From Nostoc linckia z4 (GTDB lineage: Bacteria > Cyanobacteriota > Cyanobacteriia > Cyanobacteriales > Nostocaceae): DNA of 64,000 nucleotides. This document shows positions 46,934 to 56,253 of this stretch, one piece after another. The position numbers and the translations under genes are program-made. The notes beneath the pieces were generated by a model that saw nothing but the letters and a program-made list of their open reading frames with translations, had not been told where the DNA came from and ran no database searches. Within the stretch, counting starts at the first letter, position 1, and each line of letters begins with the position of its first letter. The stretch covers positions 83,353-147,352 of the forward strand of contig NZ_LAHA01000009.1 of assembly GCF_002608075.1 (NCBI RefSeq), given 5' to 3'.

Positions 46934-48430
46934 TTATCTGACTGAAAATGCCTCGCTGAATCGTCGGGTTACAGGTTCAGTAATGAAGGTCAAAATCGAT
47001 TTTTTACGAGTTACAATTTCGCCTGTGGCAGCCATCCCTGGTGTAAATTCCACTTCTTGACCCCGGACATTAACTGAGTGTTTACTGAGCTTAATTCTTG
47101 TGGGAAAAACTAAGCCCAATTCTTTATCAACTATTGCATTGGGACTGACTTGGACGACTTCGCCCTCCACTGTGCCAAATTCCTGGAAGGGGAAAGTTGC
47201 CATTTTGACTTTGGCTCTCATTCCTTGACGAATAAACCCAATATCGCGGTTGAGAACTTTCACCTCTAGGAGCATTTCTTCACCTTCTGGCAAGATTGAC
47301 AGCAATTCTTCACCGGGTTGTACTGGCCCCTTGGTGGCTTTGACTCTGTAAATCGTGCCACTAACGGGGGCGTCGATGGTTTCCAAAGCTTGTTGCTTTC
47401 TCGCCTGCTCTAATTGACCTTGAACGGTGGTGAGTTCTTCTTTACGCTTGTTTAGCTGGGTCAAAATTTCACTTTGGCGTTCTGATGCTACGCGCTGGGC
47501 TTGATTTTTTGCAGCTTTGTAAGCTTCTTCGGCTTGGCGAATTTCTTGGGCTTGGGCAGCAATATCTTTTTCTAAAGATGTGACTTTATCTTCAGCCTCT
47601 ATGATTCTATTCTGGGCGTTGGTTACTTCATCTTGTGCCCTGGTGATTTCGGTCTTTGCACGAGTTAATCTTTCTTGGGCTTCTAGGTAATCAACTCTTG
47701 GTACAGCACCGGGAGTTATTAAGGTGCGTAGACTTTTCTCTCTTTCTTCGGCGATCGCCAAATTATCCTCAATTTTGGTACGGATGCTTTGCGCGTTGAC
47801 AAGGTTGGTTTTGGCATTGGTAACGCTAGTTTTCGCAGCCACTAAATTGTCTTGCAATCTAGTCAACCGGACTTTAGCTTGATCGATGAGTGCTACTTGG
47901 CGATTTGCTTCCGCTTCGGCTCCGGCTTGGCGCGCTTGAAAATCTTGCAAACGAGAACTTAAAAGTTCATCTTGCAATTTCGTACCAGCGATTTTACCTC
48001 CAGTACGTTCTGCATCCAAACGTTGCAAATCATCCTGAATCAATCTCGTAGATTTGGCTAACCGGGAAACATCGGTTTTCTGTAAGTCTGGATCTTTTTG
48101 CACTAGAACCTGACCTTTAGTAACGCGATCGCCATCTCGCACCTTCACAGCCACAATTGACCCTCCACCCAAGGATGTCACCGGTCTTACCTGTGTAGAA
48201 GCAATTAATTCCCCTGGTGCTGTTGCAACTTCATCAATTTGAGAGAAGTACGCCCAGCCAATAGCCCCAAATACTATAAAACTAATCGTTCCTGCTAATA
48301 ACCTTGTGTACAGAGGTGGTAATTCCTGTACAGCCTTTCCTAATTCATAGGAGAGTTGTTCCTCAGGTTGAGCAAATCGCTCTTTTGTCTGACGTGCTTG
48401 AGCAGCATTTACAGTTAAAGGAGATCTCAT
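46934..48430 (-). CDS. HlyD-family membrane fusion protein (type I secretion adaptor)
   Basis: A 498-residue periplasmic adaptor. The single membrane segment is at about 43-62 (LLAGTISFIVFGAIGWAYFS). Lipoyl/biotinyl-type half motifs frame a long coiled-coil hairpin at about 125-335 (repeats of LQDNLVAAKTSVTNAKTNL and ITRAQDEVTNAQNRIIEAED). A beta-barrel follows, with LEVKVLNRDIGFIRQGMRAK. It links an inner-membrane ABC exporter to an outer-membrane channel. No ABC exporter gene is next to it in this window. The RTX protein at 4185-7490 is a possible substrate of such a system. Confidence 0.9.
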   Translation of the reverse strand: MRSPLTVNAAQARQTKERFAQPEEQLSYELGKAVQELPPLYTRLLAGTISFIVFGAIGWAYFSQIDEVATAPGELIASTQVRPVTSLGGGSIVAVKVRDGDRVTKGQVLVQKDPDLQKTDVSRLAKSTRLIQDDLQRLDAERTGGKIAGTKLQDELLSSRLQDFQARQAGAEAEANRQVALIDQAKVRLTRLQDNLVAAKTSVTNAKTNLVNAQSIRTKIEDNLAIAEEREKSLRTLITPGAVPRVDYLEAQERLTRAKTEITRAQDEVTNAQNRIIEAEDKVTSLEKDIAAQAQEIRQAEEAYKAAKNQAQRVASERQSEILTQLNKRKEELTTVQGQLEQARKQQALETIDAPVSGTIYRVKATKGPVQPGEELLSILPEGEEMLLEVKVLNRDIGFIRQGMRAKVKMATFPFQEFGTVEGEVVQVSPNAIVDKELGLVFPTRIKLSKHSVNVRGQEVEFTPGMAATGEIVTRKKSILTFITEPVTRRFSEAFSVR

Positions 48431-48449
48431 AGGATTTTGGATTTTAGAT

Positions 48450-48711
48450 TTTGGATTTTAGATTTTAGATTTTAGATTGGGGCATTGGGCATTGGGCATT
48501 GGGCATGGGGCATTGGGCATGGGAAGAGGACAAGGTAGACAAGGTAGACAAGGTAGCAATCTTTCTCTCCGAAGTTCTGATGCTCGGAAACCTCCGCTCA
48601 GACTTCTCTCCTTGTCTCCCTTGTCTCCCCATCTCCCTATCCCCTCATCTCCCCATCTCCCCCATCTCCCCATCTCCCCATCTCCCCATCTCCCATGCCC
48701 CATACCCAAAT
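48450..48711. repeat. Low-complexity repeat spacer
   Basis: It contains GGGCATT tandem units (48480-48525), the dispersed element 48547-48620, and a long CTCCCCAT array (48625-48690), the mirror of the G-rich left side. Apparent open frames across it are low-complexity and not genes. Confidence 0.85.
48547..48620. repeat. Dispersed 74-bp element, degenerate copy
   Basis: It begins GACAAGGTAGCAATCTTTCT and ends CAGACTTCTCTCCTTGTCTC. A second copy at 57233-57306 carries a near-perfect central hairpin (CTGAGCGGAGG/CCTCCGCTCAG) that is broken in this copy (CTGATGCTCGG). Confidence 0.75.
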
Positions 48712-49587
48712 TCAAACTGCCAAATAGCGCCGCAAAAAACTTTCTAATGTTTCCAATTGGAAATTAAAAATCGCTTCTAAATTGGCAATTTCATCTTTTG
48801 TGCAGAAAAATTCATTTGCTAGTAATGTGCGAAAGGTTCCTAAAGCTTTTTGAGTTTGGGGATTTAATAAACCCAATGCACCTTGTAATCCATCAATAAT
48901 AAACAGTGGTGAATTTATTATTACTGGTTCTTTGGCGAAGATCCGACCAAAAATCCGGGGAATATCTTCTCTTAATAAAATCTCCGGCCCTCCCACTGGT
49001 AAAATCCGGTTGCGAGCGGCTTCAAGGGTTACGGAATCCACTACCATTTTTGCTAAATCATCAGTACTAACTATAGAGGTACGATTTTTGCGATCGCCAA
49101 TTAGCAAATACAATCCTGTTTCCCGGAATCGTTCCACCAATGGCAGCAAGTTTGATGCTAATCCAGCTGGGCGTAAAATTGTGTAATTTAAGCCACTTGC
49201 TTGTAAATATCGCTCTACTGCTCGTTTGGCTTTGAACACCAGAGCGTCTTCATAACCGCGATCGGCTCCCAGTACGGAAATGAAGACAAAGTGCTGCACT
49301 CCATTAGCTTTTGCTTGGTCAATCAATTCAATGTTGGCACGGTAGTCTAAGGATAAAGCATTGCTATCAGAACCGTGGGCGCTGATAATATACTTCACAC
49401 CTTGAGTTGCTTTTTGAATATCTTTTTCTTGTTCTAAATCGCCAATAAAAATTTCTGCACCGCGATGTTCTAACTCGCTATAGCGCGATGTCAGACGCAC
49501 AAATGCTCTTACGGACTGGTCTTGCTGACGTAGGAGTCGCACTACTCTGCGACCAATTCCTCCGGTTGCTCCAGTTACTAAAAACAT
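48712..49587 (-). CDS. NAD(P)-binding protein (atypical SDR, NmrA-like)
   Basis: A 291-residue Rossmann-fold protein starting MFLVTGATGGIGRRVVRLL, the GxxGxxG dinucleotide site. DLEQEKDIQKATQGVKYI and FVFISVLGADRG are typical of NmrA/complex-I-assembly-like atypical short-chain reductases of cyanobacteria and chloroplasts. The Tyr-x-x-x-Lys of classical dehydrogenases is not evident, so it may act as a chaperone or redox sensor rather than an enzyme. The longer frame (to 49641) adds residues that are translated TTGACTG-type repeat and is rejected. Confidence 0.8.
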   Translation of the reverse strand: MFLVTGATGGIGRRVVRLLRQQDQSVRAFVRLTSRYSELEHRGAEIFIGDLEQEKDIQKATQGVKYIISAHGSDSNALSLDYRANIELIDQAKANGVQHFVFISVLGADRGYEDALVFKAKRAVERYLQASGLNYTILRPAGLASNLLPLVERFRETGLYLLIGDRKNRTSIVSTDDLAKMVVDSVTLEAARNRILPVGGPEILLREDIPRIFGRIFAKEPVIINSPLFIIDGLQGALGLLNPQTQKALGTFRTLLANEFFCTKDEIANLEAIFNFQLETLESFLRRYLAV

Positions 49588-49655
49588 ATAAATACCTAAA
49601 TGTTGACTGTTGACTGTTGACGGTTGACTGTGAACCGTCAACGGTGAACATAAAA

Positions 49656-50558
49656 CTATTCTGATACTTTGTTGCTGGCTCTATTGGCACGTGCCTCGGC
49701 GGAAGCCATCACCTCATCGAAATTCTCTAGCACTTCACCAGGAAAGTTTTCCAAAACTTTGGTAGAAAGAGCAATCCGACCTTTACCTTCGTCCAAGTCA
49801 ATAATTACAGCTTTAATTGATTGACCGATTTGAAATACCTTTTCTAGAGATTCAATGAATTTCTGGCTGATCTGCTTGATATGAAGTAAAGCGCTGATGC
49901 CATCTAAATCAACGAATACACCAAAAGGTTTAATTCCAGTAACTTTGCCTTCCACTAATTGACCGAGTTCTAATAAACTAAAGTTGCTAGAACGAGTTGC
50001 TAAGCGTTGGGAAAGTATGAGTTTATTGGTGCTTTTATTAATTTCTAAAAAGCCCACAGTCAAAGTTTGACCTTTGAGTGCTTCTAAATTATCGCGCTCG
50101 GCCAAGTGCGATCGCGGAATAAATCCCCGCAAAGACAGAACCTCGACGGTGACACCACCTTTATTCACGCCCATAACTCTGACTTGCACTGTCTGGCCAT
50201 TTTCCTGCATTTGCGCCAATCGTTCCCAGATGTGCTGAATTTCCAATTGTTTTCTAGAAAGAGTGACTTGACCTTCCGCATCTTGTTCTCGGATAATCAG
50301 AAATTCGAGTTCCTCTTGTAATGGCAGCACTTCCGATAAATCCGTCACTGCTCTCAAAGAAGCCTCATCCCGCGGCAGAAAAGCTGAGGATTTACCACCA
50401 ATATCAACATAAGCTCCATCATGGTCAAGTTGGAAAACTTTGCCATGTACAACCTGTCCTTTTTGAAACTGGTAGTCGTGCTTTTCTAGTGCTTTGGCAA
50501 AATCGTCCATTGTAAACGACGAATTGGCTGTTTGAGAAAGTTTCGATTCGGAATTCAT
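49656..50558 (-). CDS. S1-domain RNA-binding protein (ribosomal protein S1 homologue)
   Basis: A 300-residue protein with three S1 domains at about residues 32-105 (GQVVHGKVFQLDHDGAYVD), 120-190 (GQTVQVRVMGVNKGGVTVEV) and 205-275 (GQLVEGKVTGIKPFGVFVDL). The N-terminal 30 residues are Ser/Thr-rich and acidic. Cyanobacteria have one or two such three- or four-domain proteins, which bind mRNA on the 30S ribosome or help start translation. With three domains it matches the shorter cyanobacterial form. The neighbouring repeat spacers (TTGACTG types) separate it from the NmrA-like gene. Confidence 0.88.
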   Translation of the reverse strand: MNSESKLSQTANSSFTMDDFAKALEKHDYQFQKGQVVHGKVFQLDHDGAYVDIGGKSSAFLPRDEASLRAVTDLSEVLPLQEELEFLIIREQDAEGQVTLSRKQLEIQHIWERLAQMQENGQTVQVRVMGVNKGGVTVEVLSLRGFIPRSHLAERDNLEALKGQTLTVGFLEINKSTNKLILSQRLATRSSNFSLLELGQLVEGKVTGIKPFGVFVDLDGISALLHIKQISQKFIESLEKVFQIGQSIKAVIIDLDEGKGRIALSTKVLENFPGEVLENFDEVMASAEARANRASNKVSE

Positions 50559-50652
50559 GAGTTTTGAAGATTAATTTTTATGTCAGCTGATGCCACTAGA
50601 GTTTAGATTGTGGTTTCTCCTTTGTCTTTTGTCTTGTATCATTTGTCCTTTA

Positions 50653-51405
50653 TTAATGACTAATGATTAGTTGACTAAAGAGTTGTTGCACCTGCTCCCA
50701 AGCATCCGCAGCAGCTTTAGGATTATAACTGCCACGATGGTCACAGAAAAATCCGTGGTCAGCTCCATCGTAGCGAAACACACGATGAGGAATTTTATAT
50801 TTTTCTAACTCTGCTTCAATTTGGTCTACTTGTTCGGCTGGAATACTTGCATCTTCGTTACCAAACAAGGCATAGATAGTACCTGTAATGTCTCTGGTGC
50901 GGCTGAGTGTAGCAGCGCCACCTCCTGGTGTGCGGGTGGTAATTCCAGCACCGTAGAAGGAAGCCGTAGCTTTGACATCTGGTAAGGTGGCTGCAAGATA
51001 GGCGACATGACCGCCAAAACAAAAGCCAATACAGCCAAAGCCTTCTTTTTGAACTTTGGGCAGGGTTTTTAGGTAGTCAATTGCTAGTTGAATATCGCTC
51101 AATAATTCTGATGCTTGAGTTTGTTGCCAAGCGTATTTTCTGCCAACTTCAATATCTTCTGCGGTGTAACCGGTTTCAAAGCCAGGGGCAATACGTTCAA
51201 AAAGAGCAGGGGCAATGGCTACATAGCCAAGTTTGGCAATTCGTTCTGTAACTTCCCGAATGTGAACGTTAACACCGAAAATCTCTTGCAATACCACGAT
51301 TCCTGGATAAGAACCAGATTGTTTTGGTTCTGCCAGATAAGCAGATACTTGAATATTATCTTGCAAAAGTTTAACCGTTGTGGTAATTATTGCTTGCTCT
51401 GTCAT
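50653..51405 (-). CDS. Dienelactone hydrolase family protein
   Basis: A 250-residue alpha/beta hydrolase. The Cys nucleophile is in GCIGFCFGGHVAYL, the Asp region is in GNEDASIPAEQV, and His in DGADHGFFC. This Cys-Asp-His triad is the mark of dienelactone hydrolases, which open lactone rings or similar esters. Other motifs are YPGIVVLQEIFGVN and FYGAGI. In cyanobacteria the physiological substrate is not established. No operon partner is evident, since the neighbour on the same strand ends 95 bases away. Confidence 0.9.
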   Translation of the reverse strand: MTEQAIITTTVKLLQDNIQVSAYLAEPKQSGSYPGIVVLQEIFGVNVHIREVTERIAKLGYVAIAPALFERIAPGFETGYTAEDIEVGRKYAWQQTQASELLSDIQLAIDYLKTLPKVQKEGFGCIGFCFGGHVAYLAATLPDVKATASFYGAGITTRTPGGGAATLSRTRDITGTIYALFGNEDASIPAEQVDQIEAELEKYKIPHRVFRYDGADHGFFCDHRGSYNPKAAADAWEQVQQLFSQLIISH

Positions 51406-51648
51406 AATAATTTTTACCAGTATTATGTGATTAACGGTGTATTTCTTTGATATAACTATGCCAGTATGTCCAGGTTTTTTTCAATAAAATTCTCAATTAC
51501 CAGAGTGAGCGCATTCAAAATTTGTACCAGAAAAATTTCAGATGTAAATCAAATATTTGATATTTAAATGCAGCCAATGGCCAAAGGAGTGCTGACTTGA
51601 AAGTGCCAGCACCCAATCCTCGGCATTCAGTATTCAGGAGGTTTGGTG

Positions 51649-52632
51649 ATGATTCAATTCCGCATTCAGCCAGACAGCGAAATTCCCGCATCAACGCAGT
51701 TGTTTAATCAAATCCGGTTTGCCATTGCTTCCCGGCAATATCCACCAGGTTACAAATTGCCAAGTACGCGGGCGCTGGCAATGCAAACTGGGTTACACCG
51801 TAACACCATCAGCAAAGTTTACCGTCAACTCGAAGAAGACGGATTTGTGGAAAGTCTGGCTGGTTCGGGAATTTATGTGCGTGCCCAAGGTCATGAAGGC
51901 GGTAGCAGGCTACAATCACCAATTCTCAAACAACATCCCAATGCATATCAAATTGTCCAGCAAGCACTTGATGAACTACTTTCACAAGGATGTTCCCTAA
52001 GTCAAGCTAGAGAGTTATTTTTAGCAGAAATTGACTGGCGTTTGCGTTGTAGCGCGCGGGTATTAGTTGCAGTTCCATCTCATGATATCGGTGCTGGTGA
52101 GTTGATGGTGTATGAATTGGAGCGATCGCTCAAAATACCAGTACAGTTGGTAGCAATGGAAGAATTAGCCGCCGTGCTAGATAAAACTACTTCTGCAACG
52201 GTGGTCACAAGTCGCTATTTTATCAACGATGTGGAAGCGATCGCAGCTCCTAAAGCTGTACGAGTGATTCCTCTAGATATCTACGACTACACCAAAGAAC
52301 TCAATTTCTTGAAAACCCTACCAAAAGAAAACTGTGTAGGCATCGTTAGCCTCAGTTCTGGAATTGCCCGCGCTGCTGAAGTCATCCTCCACGGTTTACG
52401 GGGAGATGAACTATTAGTGATGACTTCCCAACCAAAAGATGCTTATAAACTTCAAGCAATGGTGAAGCGGGCTGAGGTGATTATCAGCGACTTAGCCAGT
52501 TTTCCCTTCGTGCAAGCAGCAGTGCAAGCAGCCGATGAAGATATTATTCGCCCGCCAAAGCTAATTAAGGTTGAAAATTATATCGGCGCTAACTCGATTA
52601 ACTTGCTCAAACGAGAACTAGGTTTGAGTTAA
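51649..52632 (+). CDS. GntR-family transcriptional regulator
   Basis: A 327-residue protein. Residues 1-75 form a GntR-type winged helix (LFNQIRFAIASRQYPPGYKL, ALAMQTGLHRNTISKVYRQL, DGFVESLAGSGIYVRA). The C-terminal 240 residues are not a classical MocR aminotransferase or FCD/UTRA domain. They have a periplasmic-binding-like alternation (VMVYELERSLKIPVQLVAME, RVIPLDIYDYTKELNFL) and may bind an unknown ligand. The ATG at 51649 has the excellent ribosome-binding site AGGAGGT six bases upstream. Divergently placed from the dienelactone hydrolase and therefore a possible regulator of it. Confidence 0.88.
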   Translation: MIQFRIQPDSEIPASTQLFNQIRFAIASRQYPPGYKLPSTRALAMQTGLHRNTISKVYRQLEEDGFVESLAGSGIYVRAQGHEGGSRLQSPILKQHPNAYQIVQQALDELLSQGCSLSQARELFLAEIDWRLRCSARVLVAVPSHDIGAGELMVYELERSLKIPVQLVAMEELAAVLDKTTSATVVTSRYFINDVEAIAAPKAVRVIPLDIYDYTKELNFLKTLPKENCVGIVSLSSGIARAAEVILHGLRGDELLVMTSQPKDAYKLQAMVKRAEVIISDLASFPFVQAAVQAADEDIIRPPKLIKVENYIGANSINLLKRELGLS

Positions 52633-52679
52633 TCTCAGGGGACTAGTACTCTGGCAACCGAAAATTGCTGGGTTTGGAC

Positions 52680-52860
52680 TGGGAAAAGGGTAAAGGGGAA
52701 GAGGGAAAAAATCAAAACCTTTTCCCTTTACCCCTTACCCTTTACCCCCCAAAGATGACTTGCCAGAGTACTAGGGCAGAGGATGGGAAGAAGGGGAAAG
52801 AAGAATTACTTTCTCCCTCATCACCCCACCTCCCTATCTCCCCACTCCCCACCCCAGCCT
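52680..52860. repeat. Mirrored A/G and C/T-rich repeat spacer
   Basis: GGGAAAAGGGTAAAGGGG units face TTTCCCTTTACCCCTTACCC on the other side (52680-52750), followed by GGAAGAAGGGGAAAG and CCCACCTCCC arms. Non-coding, between the regulator and the convergent sulfite reductase. Confidence 0.85.
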
Positions 52861-52874
52861 AAATTACTATTTAC

Positions 52875-54791
52875 TTATGAAAGATTTTGGAAGTAAGCTT
52901 CTAAAGCTTCGGTGACTAACTGAGTCATTGGCTTACCTTGGCTTTCAGATACATCCTTCAACTTGCCGTAAATATCAGCTTTCAGATTTACTCGGTGGCG
53001 TGATTTGTTTGCGCCATTAATTGCGCCTGGTTCGTAGGTGGCGCTAAATTCACGGATGGCATCGAAACCAACGCGATGGCAAAAATCACCAAAGCTTTCT
53101 TTTGATTTCTTTGATTTTTTAAAGTAAACAAAAATTGGCTCTAAAAAGCTTTCCAAGTCGTTATGGTGCAGCTTATCGATGTAAGGTTGTGCCAGTCGTG
53201 TTTGATTTGGCGAACCCCCTAACCACAATTGATAACTTTCTGGGGCGCTACCCACAAAGCCCAATTCCGCCATATAGGGACGAGCGCAGCCGTTGGGACA
53301 GCCCGTCATTCTTACCATAAAATGTTCTTTTGGTAAACCTAATTTATTCAACAGAGTGCGAATTCGCTCCAAAATTCCTGGTATTGCCCGTTCTGATTCG
53401 GTAATTGCCAAGCCGCAGGTAGGCAAAGCAGGGCAAGCCATTGAATAGCGTTCTAAAGGTTCGATTTGACTGGGATCGGAAACCACACCGTGACGGCTGA
53501 GAATTTCGTCGATGGTTTCTTTGTTATCTGGTTCGATATCGTAAAAAATCAGGTTATGGTGAGGTGTCAAGCGGATAGATAAGTTAAATTGCTCGACAAT
53601 TTCCCGCAAAGCAGTTTTCAGTTGCAGAGAGCCTTCATCTTTAATGCGACCATTGTCAATGGAAATACCTAAGAATAGCTTGCCATCGCCTTGTTCGTTC
53701 CAGCCGAGGAAGTCGTGATATTTGAACTCTGGCAATGATTTGAAGGGTGTGAGTGCTTTGCCAAAGTATTCTTCAACTTGGGCGCGGAATTTATCTACAC
53801 CCCAATCGTTGATTAAATATTTTAATCTGGCGTGACGGCGGTCAGTGCGATCGCCATAATCTCTTTGGGTGGCGACAATTGCTTTTACTATGTCATAAAC
53901 ATCTGCTTTGGCTACATAGCAAATTGGATCTGCAACCCTAGCAAAAGTTTCTTCTTTGTTGTGCGTTCTGCCCAAGCCACCGCCGGCAAAGACATTAAAT
54001 CCTTCTAATTCTCCCTTTTTATTGGTAATTACCACCAAAGTCAAATCTTGAGAATACAAATCAACCGAATTATCTCCTGGTACTGTGACGCAAGCTTTAA
54101 ACTTACGGGGCATGTAGTGGGTGCCGTAAATCGGTTCTTGATTATCATGAATAATTGTGCCATTGCCATTGCGCGATCGCGCTGCGGTCACCTCTGGATT
54201 TTCTTCGCCGCTAATTACCTTTTCGCCATCTAACCAAATTTCGTAATAAGCGCCTGTTTGTGGTGAAAGTAAATCAGCAATATTCTGGGCATATTCCCAA
54301 GCATACTGGTACTCTGGGCGCTTTTTAAATGGAGCTGGTGGTGCCATCACATTGCGGTTGATGTCTCCACAGGCACCCAAAGTAGAACCTAAATTGTTGA
54401 CAATGGTAGCAATTGCTGTTTTGAGATTCTTTTTTAAGATTCCGTGCAGTTGGAAACCTTGGCGGGTGGTGGCTCGTAATGTGTGGTTACCATATTCATC
54501 AGCCAGCTTATCTAAAGCCAGATAAAGCTGCGGTGGTACCAAACCACCAGGATTTTTCGTCCGCAGCATAAACTGGTAATCTTTCTCCTGTCCCTTAGCG
54601 CGGTTGTCCCGGTTATCCTGTTGATAAGAGCCGTGAAACTTCAACAGCTGCACAGCATTTTCACTAAAATGAGTAGTATCTTCCAGAATCTCAGTTGCTA
54701 CAGGTTCGCGTAAAAAATTACTATTTTCCTTAATTACTTCTACTTTAGAAGGCTTACGGCTAGCGACGGGGGAAGGAGCAGATTTAACCAT
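52875..54791 (-). CDS. sir: Ferredoxin-sulfite reductase with C-terminal ribbon-helix-helix-like tail
   Basis: A 638-residue enzyme that reduces sulfite to sulfide with six electrons from ferredoxin, in assimilatory sulfur metabolism. The two Cys motifs for 4Fe-4S and sirohaem are [11 protein letters not shown] and [12 protein letters not shown]- and C-terminal ferredoxin-like repeats are seen ([34 protein letters not shown]). The last 48 residues are unusual. After [20 protein letters not shown] comes [16 protein letters not shown], the pattern of a CopG/ribbon-helix-helix DNA-binding domain. The enzyme part ends near residue 590. Confidence 0.93.
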   Translation of the reverse strand: MVKSAPSPVASRKPSKVEVIKENSNFLREPVATEILEDTTHFSENAVQLLKFHGSYQQDNRDNRAKGQEKDYQFMLRTKNPGGLVPPQLYLALDKLADEYGNHTLRATTRQGFQLHGILKKNLKTAIATIVNNLGSTLGACGDINRNVMAPPAPFKKRPEYQYAWEYAQNIADLLSPQTGAYYEIWLDGEKVISGEENPEVTAARSRNGNGTIIHDNQEPIYGTHYMPRKFKACVTVPGDNSVDLYSQDLTLVVITNKKGELEGFNVFAGGGLGRTHNKEETFARVADPICYVAKADVYDIVKAIVATQRDYGDRTDRRHARLKYLINDWGVDKFRAQVEEYFGKALTPFKSLPEFKYHDFLGWNEQGDGKLFLGISIDNGRIKDEGSLQLKTALREIVEQFNLSIRLTPHHNLIFYDIEPDNKETIDEILSRHGVVSDPSQIEPLERYSMACPALPTCGLAITESERAIPGILERIRTLLNKLGLPKEHFMVRMTGCPNGCARPYMAELGFVGSAPESYQLWLGGSPNQTRLAQPYIDKLHHNDLESFLEPIFVYFKKSKKSKESFGDFCHRVGFDAIREFSATYEPGAINGANKSRHRVNLKADIYGKLKDVSESQGKPMTQLVTEALEAYFQNLS

Positions 54792-55323
54792 GAGAGTTGT
54801 ATAGTATTCTCAATAAAGCATTCGTTGACGCCGAATTACAAGATATTCAGTATCTTTTCGGCTAAATTGATCCCCGGTAATCCGGCCGGAATAATGAGGA
54901 ATATTTTGATTTTAACACGGCAAAAGTCGGCTTTATCAGCGATCTAACACTTAACAAAACCTACTCTTGAGAGTGCAAAGTGCTGAGTAAAGTATAGAGT
55001 GATTGAATACTCTTTAGTTCAGCTTGATGATTAAAATTAATCAATTCAACGAAAAAAGAGTTTTTCTAGATAACTATAACAGTTTTGACTTAGCTGAAGT
55101 CAGCAAAATTAAGTAGGGTAGCACAGTTAGCTGTGCTACCCTACTTTCAACATATATCTTCAATTAGGTAATAAGTTGTTGCACATTTAAAAAAGCATAT
55201 GTTCTTGTGTTGGCTGTTGACCGTTGACGGTTAACTGTTAAAAGTTAGCTTTATTTAGATGTGTTTTAGCTTACCGATGAAGTTTTTTGAGTCAATTAAA
55301 AATTGGAACTTTAGTGGCATCTT
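54792..55323. other. 530-bp spacer with a strong hairpin
   Basis: It contains the upstream region of the sulfite reductase gene and a 16-bp perfect hairpin at 55111-55146. The stretch 55195-55250 has TTGACCG-type units (TGTTGACCGTTGACGGTTAAC). No gene is seen. Confidence 0.5.
55111..55146. terminator. Perfect 16-bp hairpin with TTAG loop
   Basis: AAGTAGGGTAGCACAG (55111-55126), loop TTAG, and the exact complement (55131-55146). It is the strongest hairpin in the window. It lies 180 bases downstream of the outer-membrane-type gene and may end its transcript or belong to a dispersed palindrome family. No U-run follows on either strand. Confidence 0.55.
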
Positions 55324-55863
55324 TTATTTGAAGCTGTAGCCAATACCAGCATTGATACTAACAGCAGGAGTATCGCTATTTTGATAAGCACTAATTCCTA
55401 CTTTGGCGTTAGTATATACGAGGAAATTGTTAGCAACTTCTGACTCTACACCAGCACCAACTACTACTGCATCTTTGTTACCTATAGGAGTTGCTGAACC
55501 ATCTTTTTCTACAAAAGAATAACCGCCAGTTAAATAGGCATTAGTTCTATTAGCAATGGGTACATCCACAGAAACTTCTGGAATAATGGCAGTAGTTTGA
55601 TCGCTCCAAAGAACATTTCCACGTGCAGAAAATGGGGTATTTCCTAATTTTAAGCGACCTGTGACATTACCACCAAATGTGGCATCATCGTTGGTTCCTT
55701 GTCCGCCACTGGTAACCCCAGCTGCAATACCAGCACCAACATAACTAGCGTCTGTACCCTTTTTAGTTTCCGCAGAAGCTTGACCAGGTGATAGAAGAAC
55801 AGGAGCAACTATTAAAGAAGATAATGCAGAAATTGTCAGAATAGACTTGAGCAAGCTTTTCAT
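55324..55863 (-). CDS. Exported beta-barrel-type outer membrane protein
   Basis: A 179-residue protein from the ATG at 55863 (MKSLLKSIL). Residues 1-32 form a signal peptide ending PGQASA. The mature part is built of alternating short amphipathic strands (GRLKLGNTPFSARGNVLWS, PEVSVDVPIANRTNAYLTGG, VGAGVESEVANNFLVYTNAK, ISAYQN..INAGIGYSFK) and ends with a C-terminal aromatic residue motif (GYSF) as in outer-membrane barrels. About eight strands fit a small eight-stranded barrel. Function unknown. Possible roles are a pore or a binding protein. Confidence 0.7.
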   Translation of the reverse strand: MKSLLKSILTISALSSLIVAPVLLSPGQASAETKKGTDASYVGAGIAAGVTSGGQGTNDDATFGGNVTGRLKLGNTPFSARGNVLWSDQTTAIIPEVSVDVPIANRTNAYLTGGYSFVEKDGSATPIGNKDAVVVGAGVESEVANNFLVYTNAKVGISAYQNSDTPAVSINAGIGYSFK

Positions 55864-56253
55864 AATTGTGACCAAATTTTGTATTTTTTACTGTTATATT
55901 CCCAGTCGAAAGCTTAGTAAAAATGTTCCAGATAATTCTGGAATTTTCTTAAGTAGATGTGGCGATAGATGCAATAGAGTTAAACGTAATTCAATTAATG
56001 GTTGCAAACAAAATGTTATAATTACACTTGATTTTTTAGAAATTCCGAATTTTCTCTATAAAAAACAGACGCTTTTAAAAGTGTCATAGTTATGGGAACT
56101 AAAAATTAGCCGCTATCTAGTAGAAAAATAGCCAGTTAACTGACTTTTTTGATAGTTTTACATAGGGTGAAAAAGTAGCCTGTAGCATCTGTGGCAACAA
56201 GCTATAAAGTAAATCTATAAAGTGAATTTTTAGCAATTGTTGGAGAGTGAATA
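55864..56253. other. 390-bp spacer between divergent genes
   Basis: Holds the promoters of the outer-membrane-type gene and the ADP-ribosylglycohydrolase. A/T-rich with no repeat family recognised. GGAGAG at 56238-56244 is the ribosome-binding site of the right gene. Confidence 0.4.

Noticed and set aside
48477..48767. Open frames on both strands in the low-complexity spacer
   Set aside because: They translate GGGCATT and CTCCCCAT arrays and have no protein-like composition.
49588..49641. N-terminal extension of the NmrA-like protein
   Set aside because: The extra residues are translated TTGACTG-type repeat. The GxxGxxG motif begins right after the chosen ATG.
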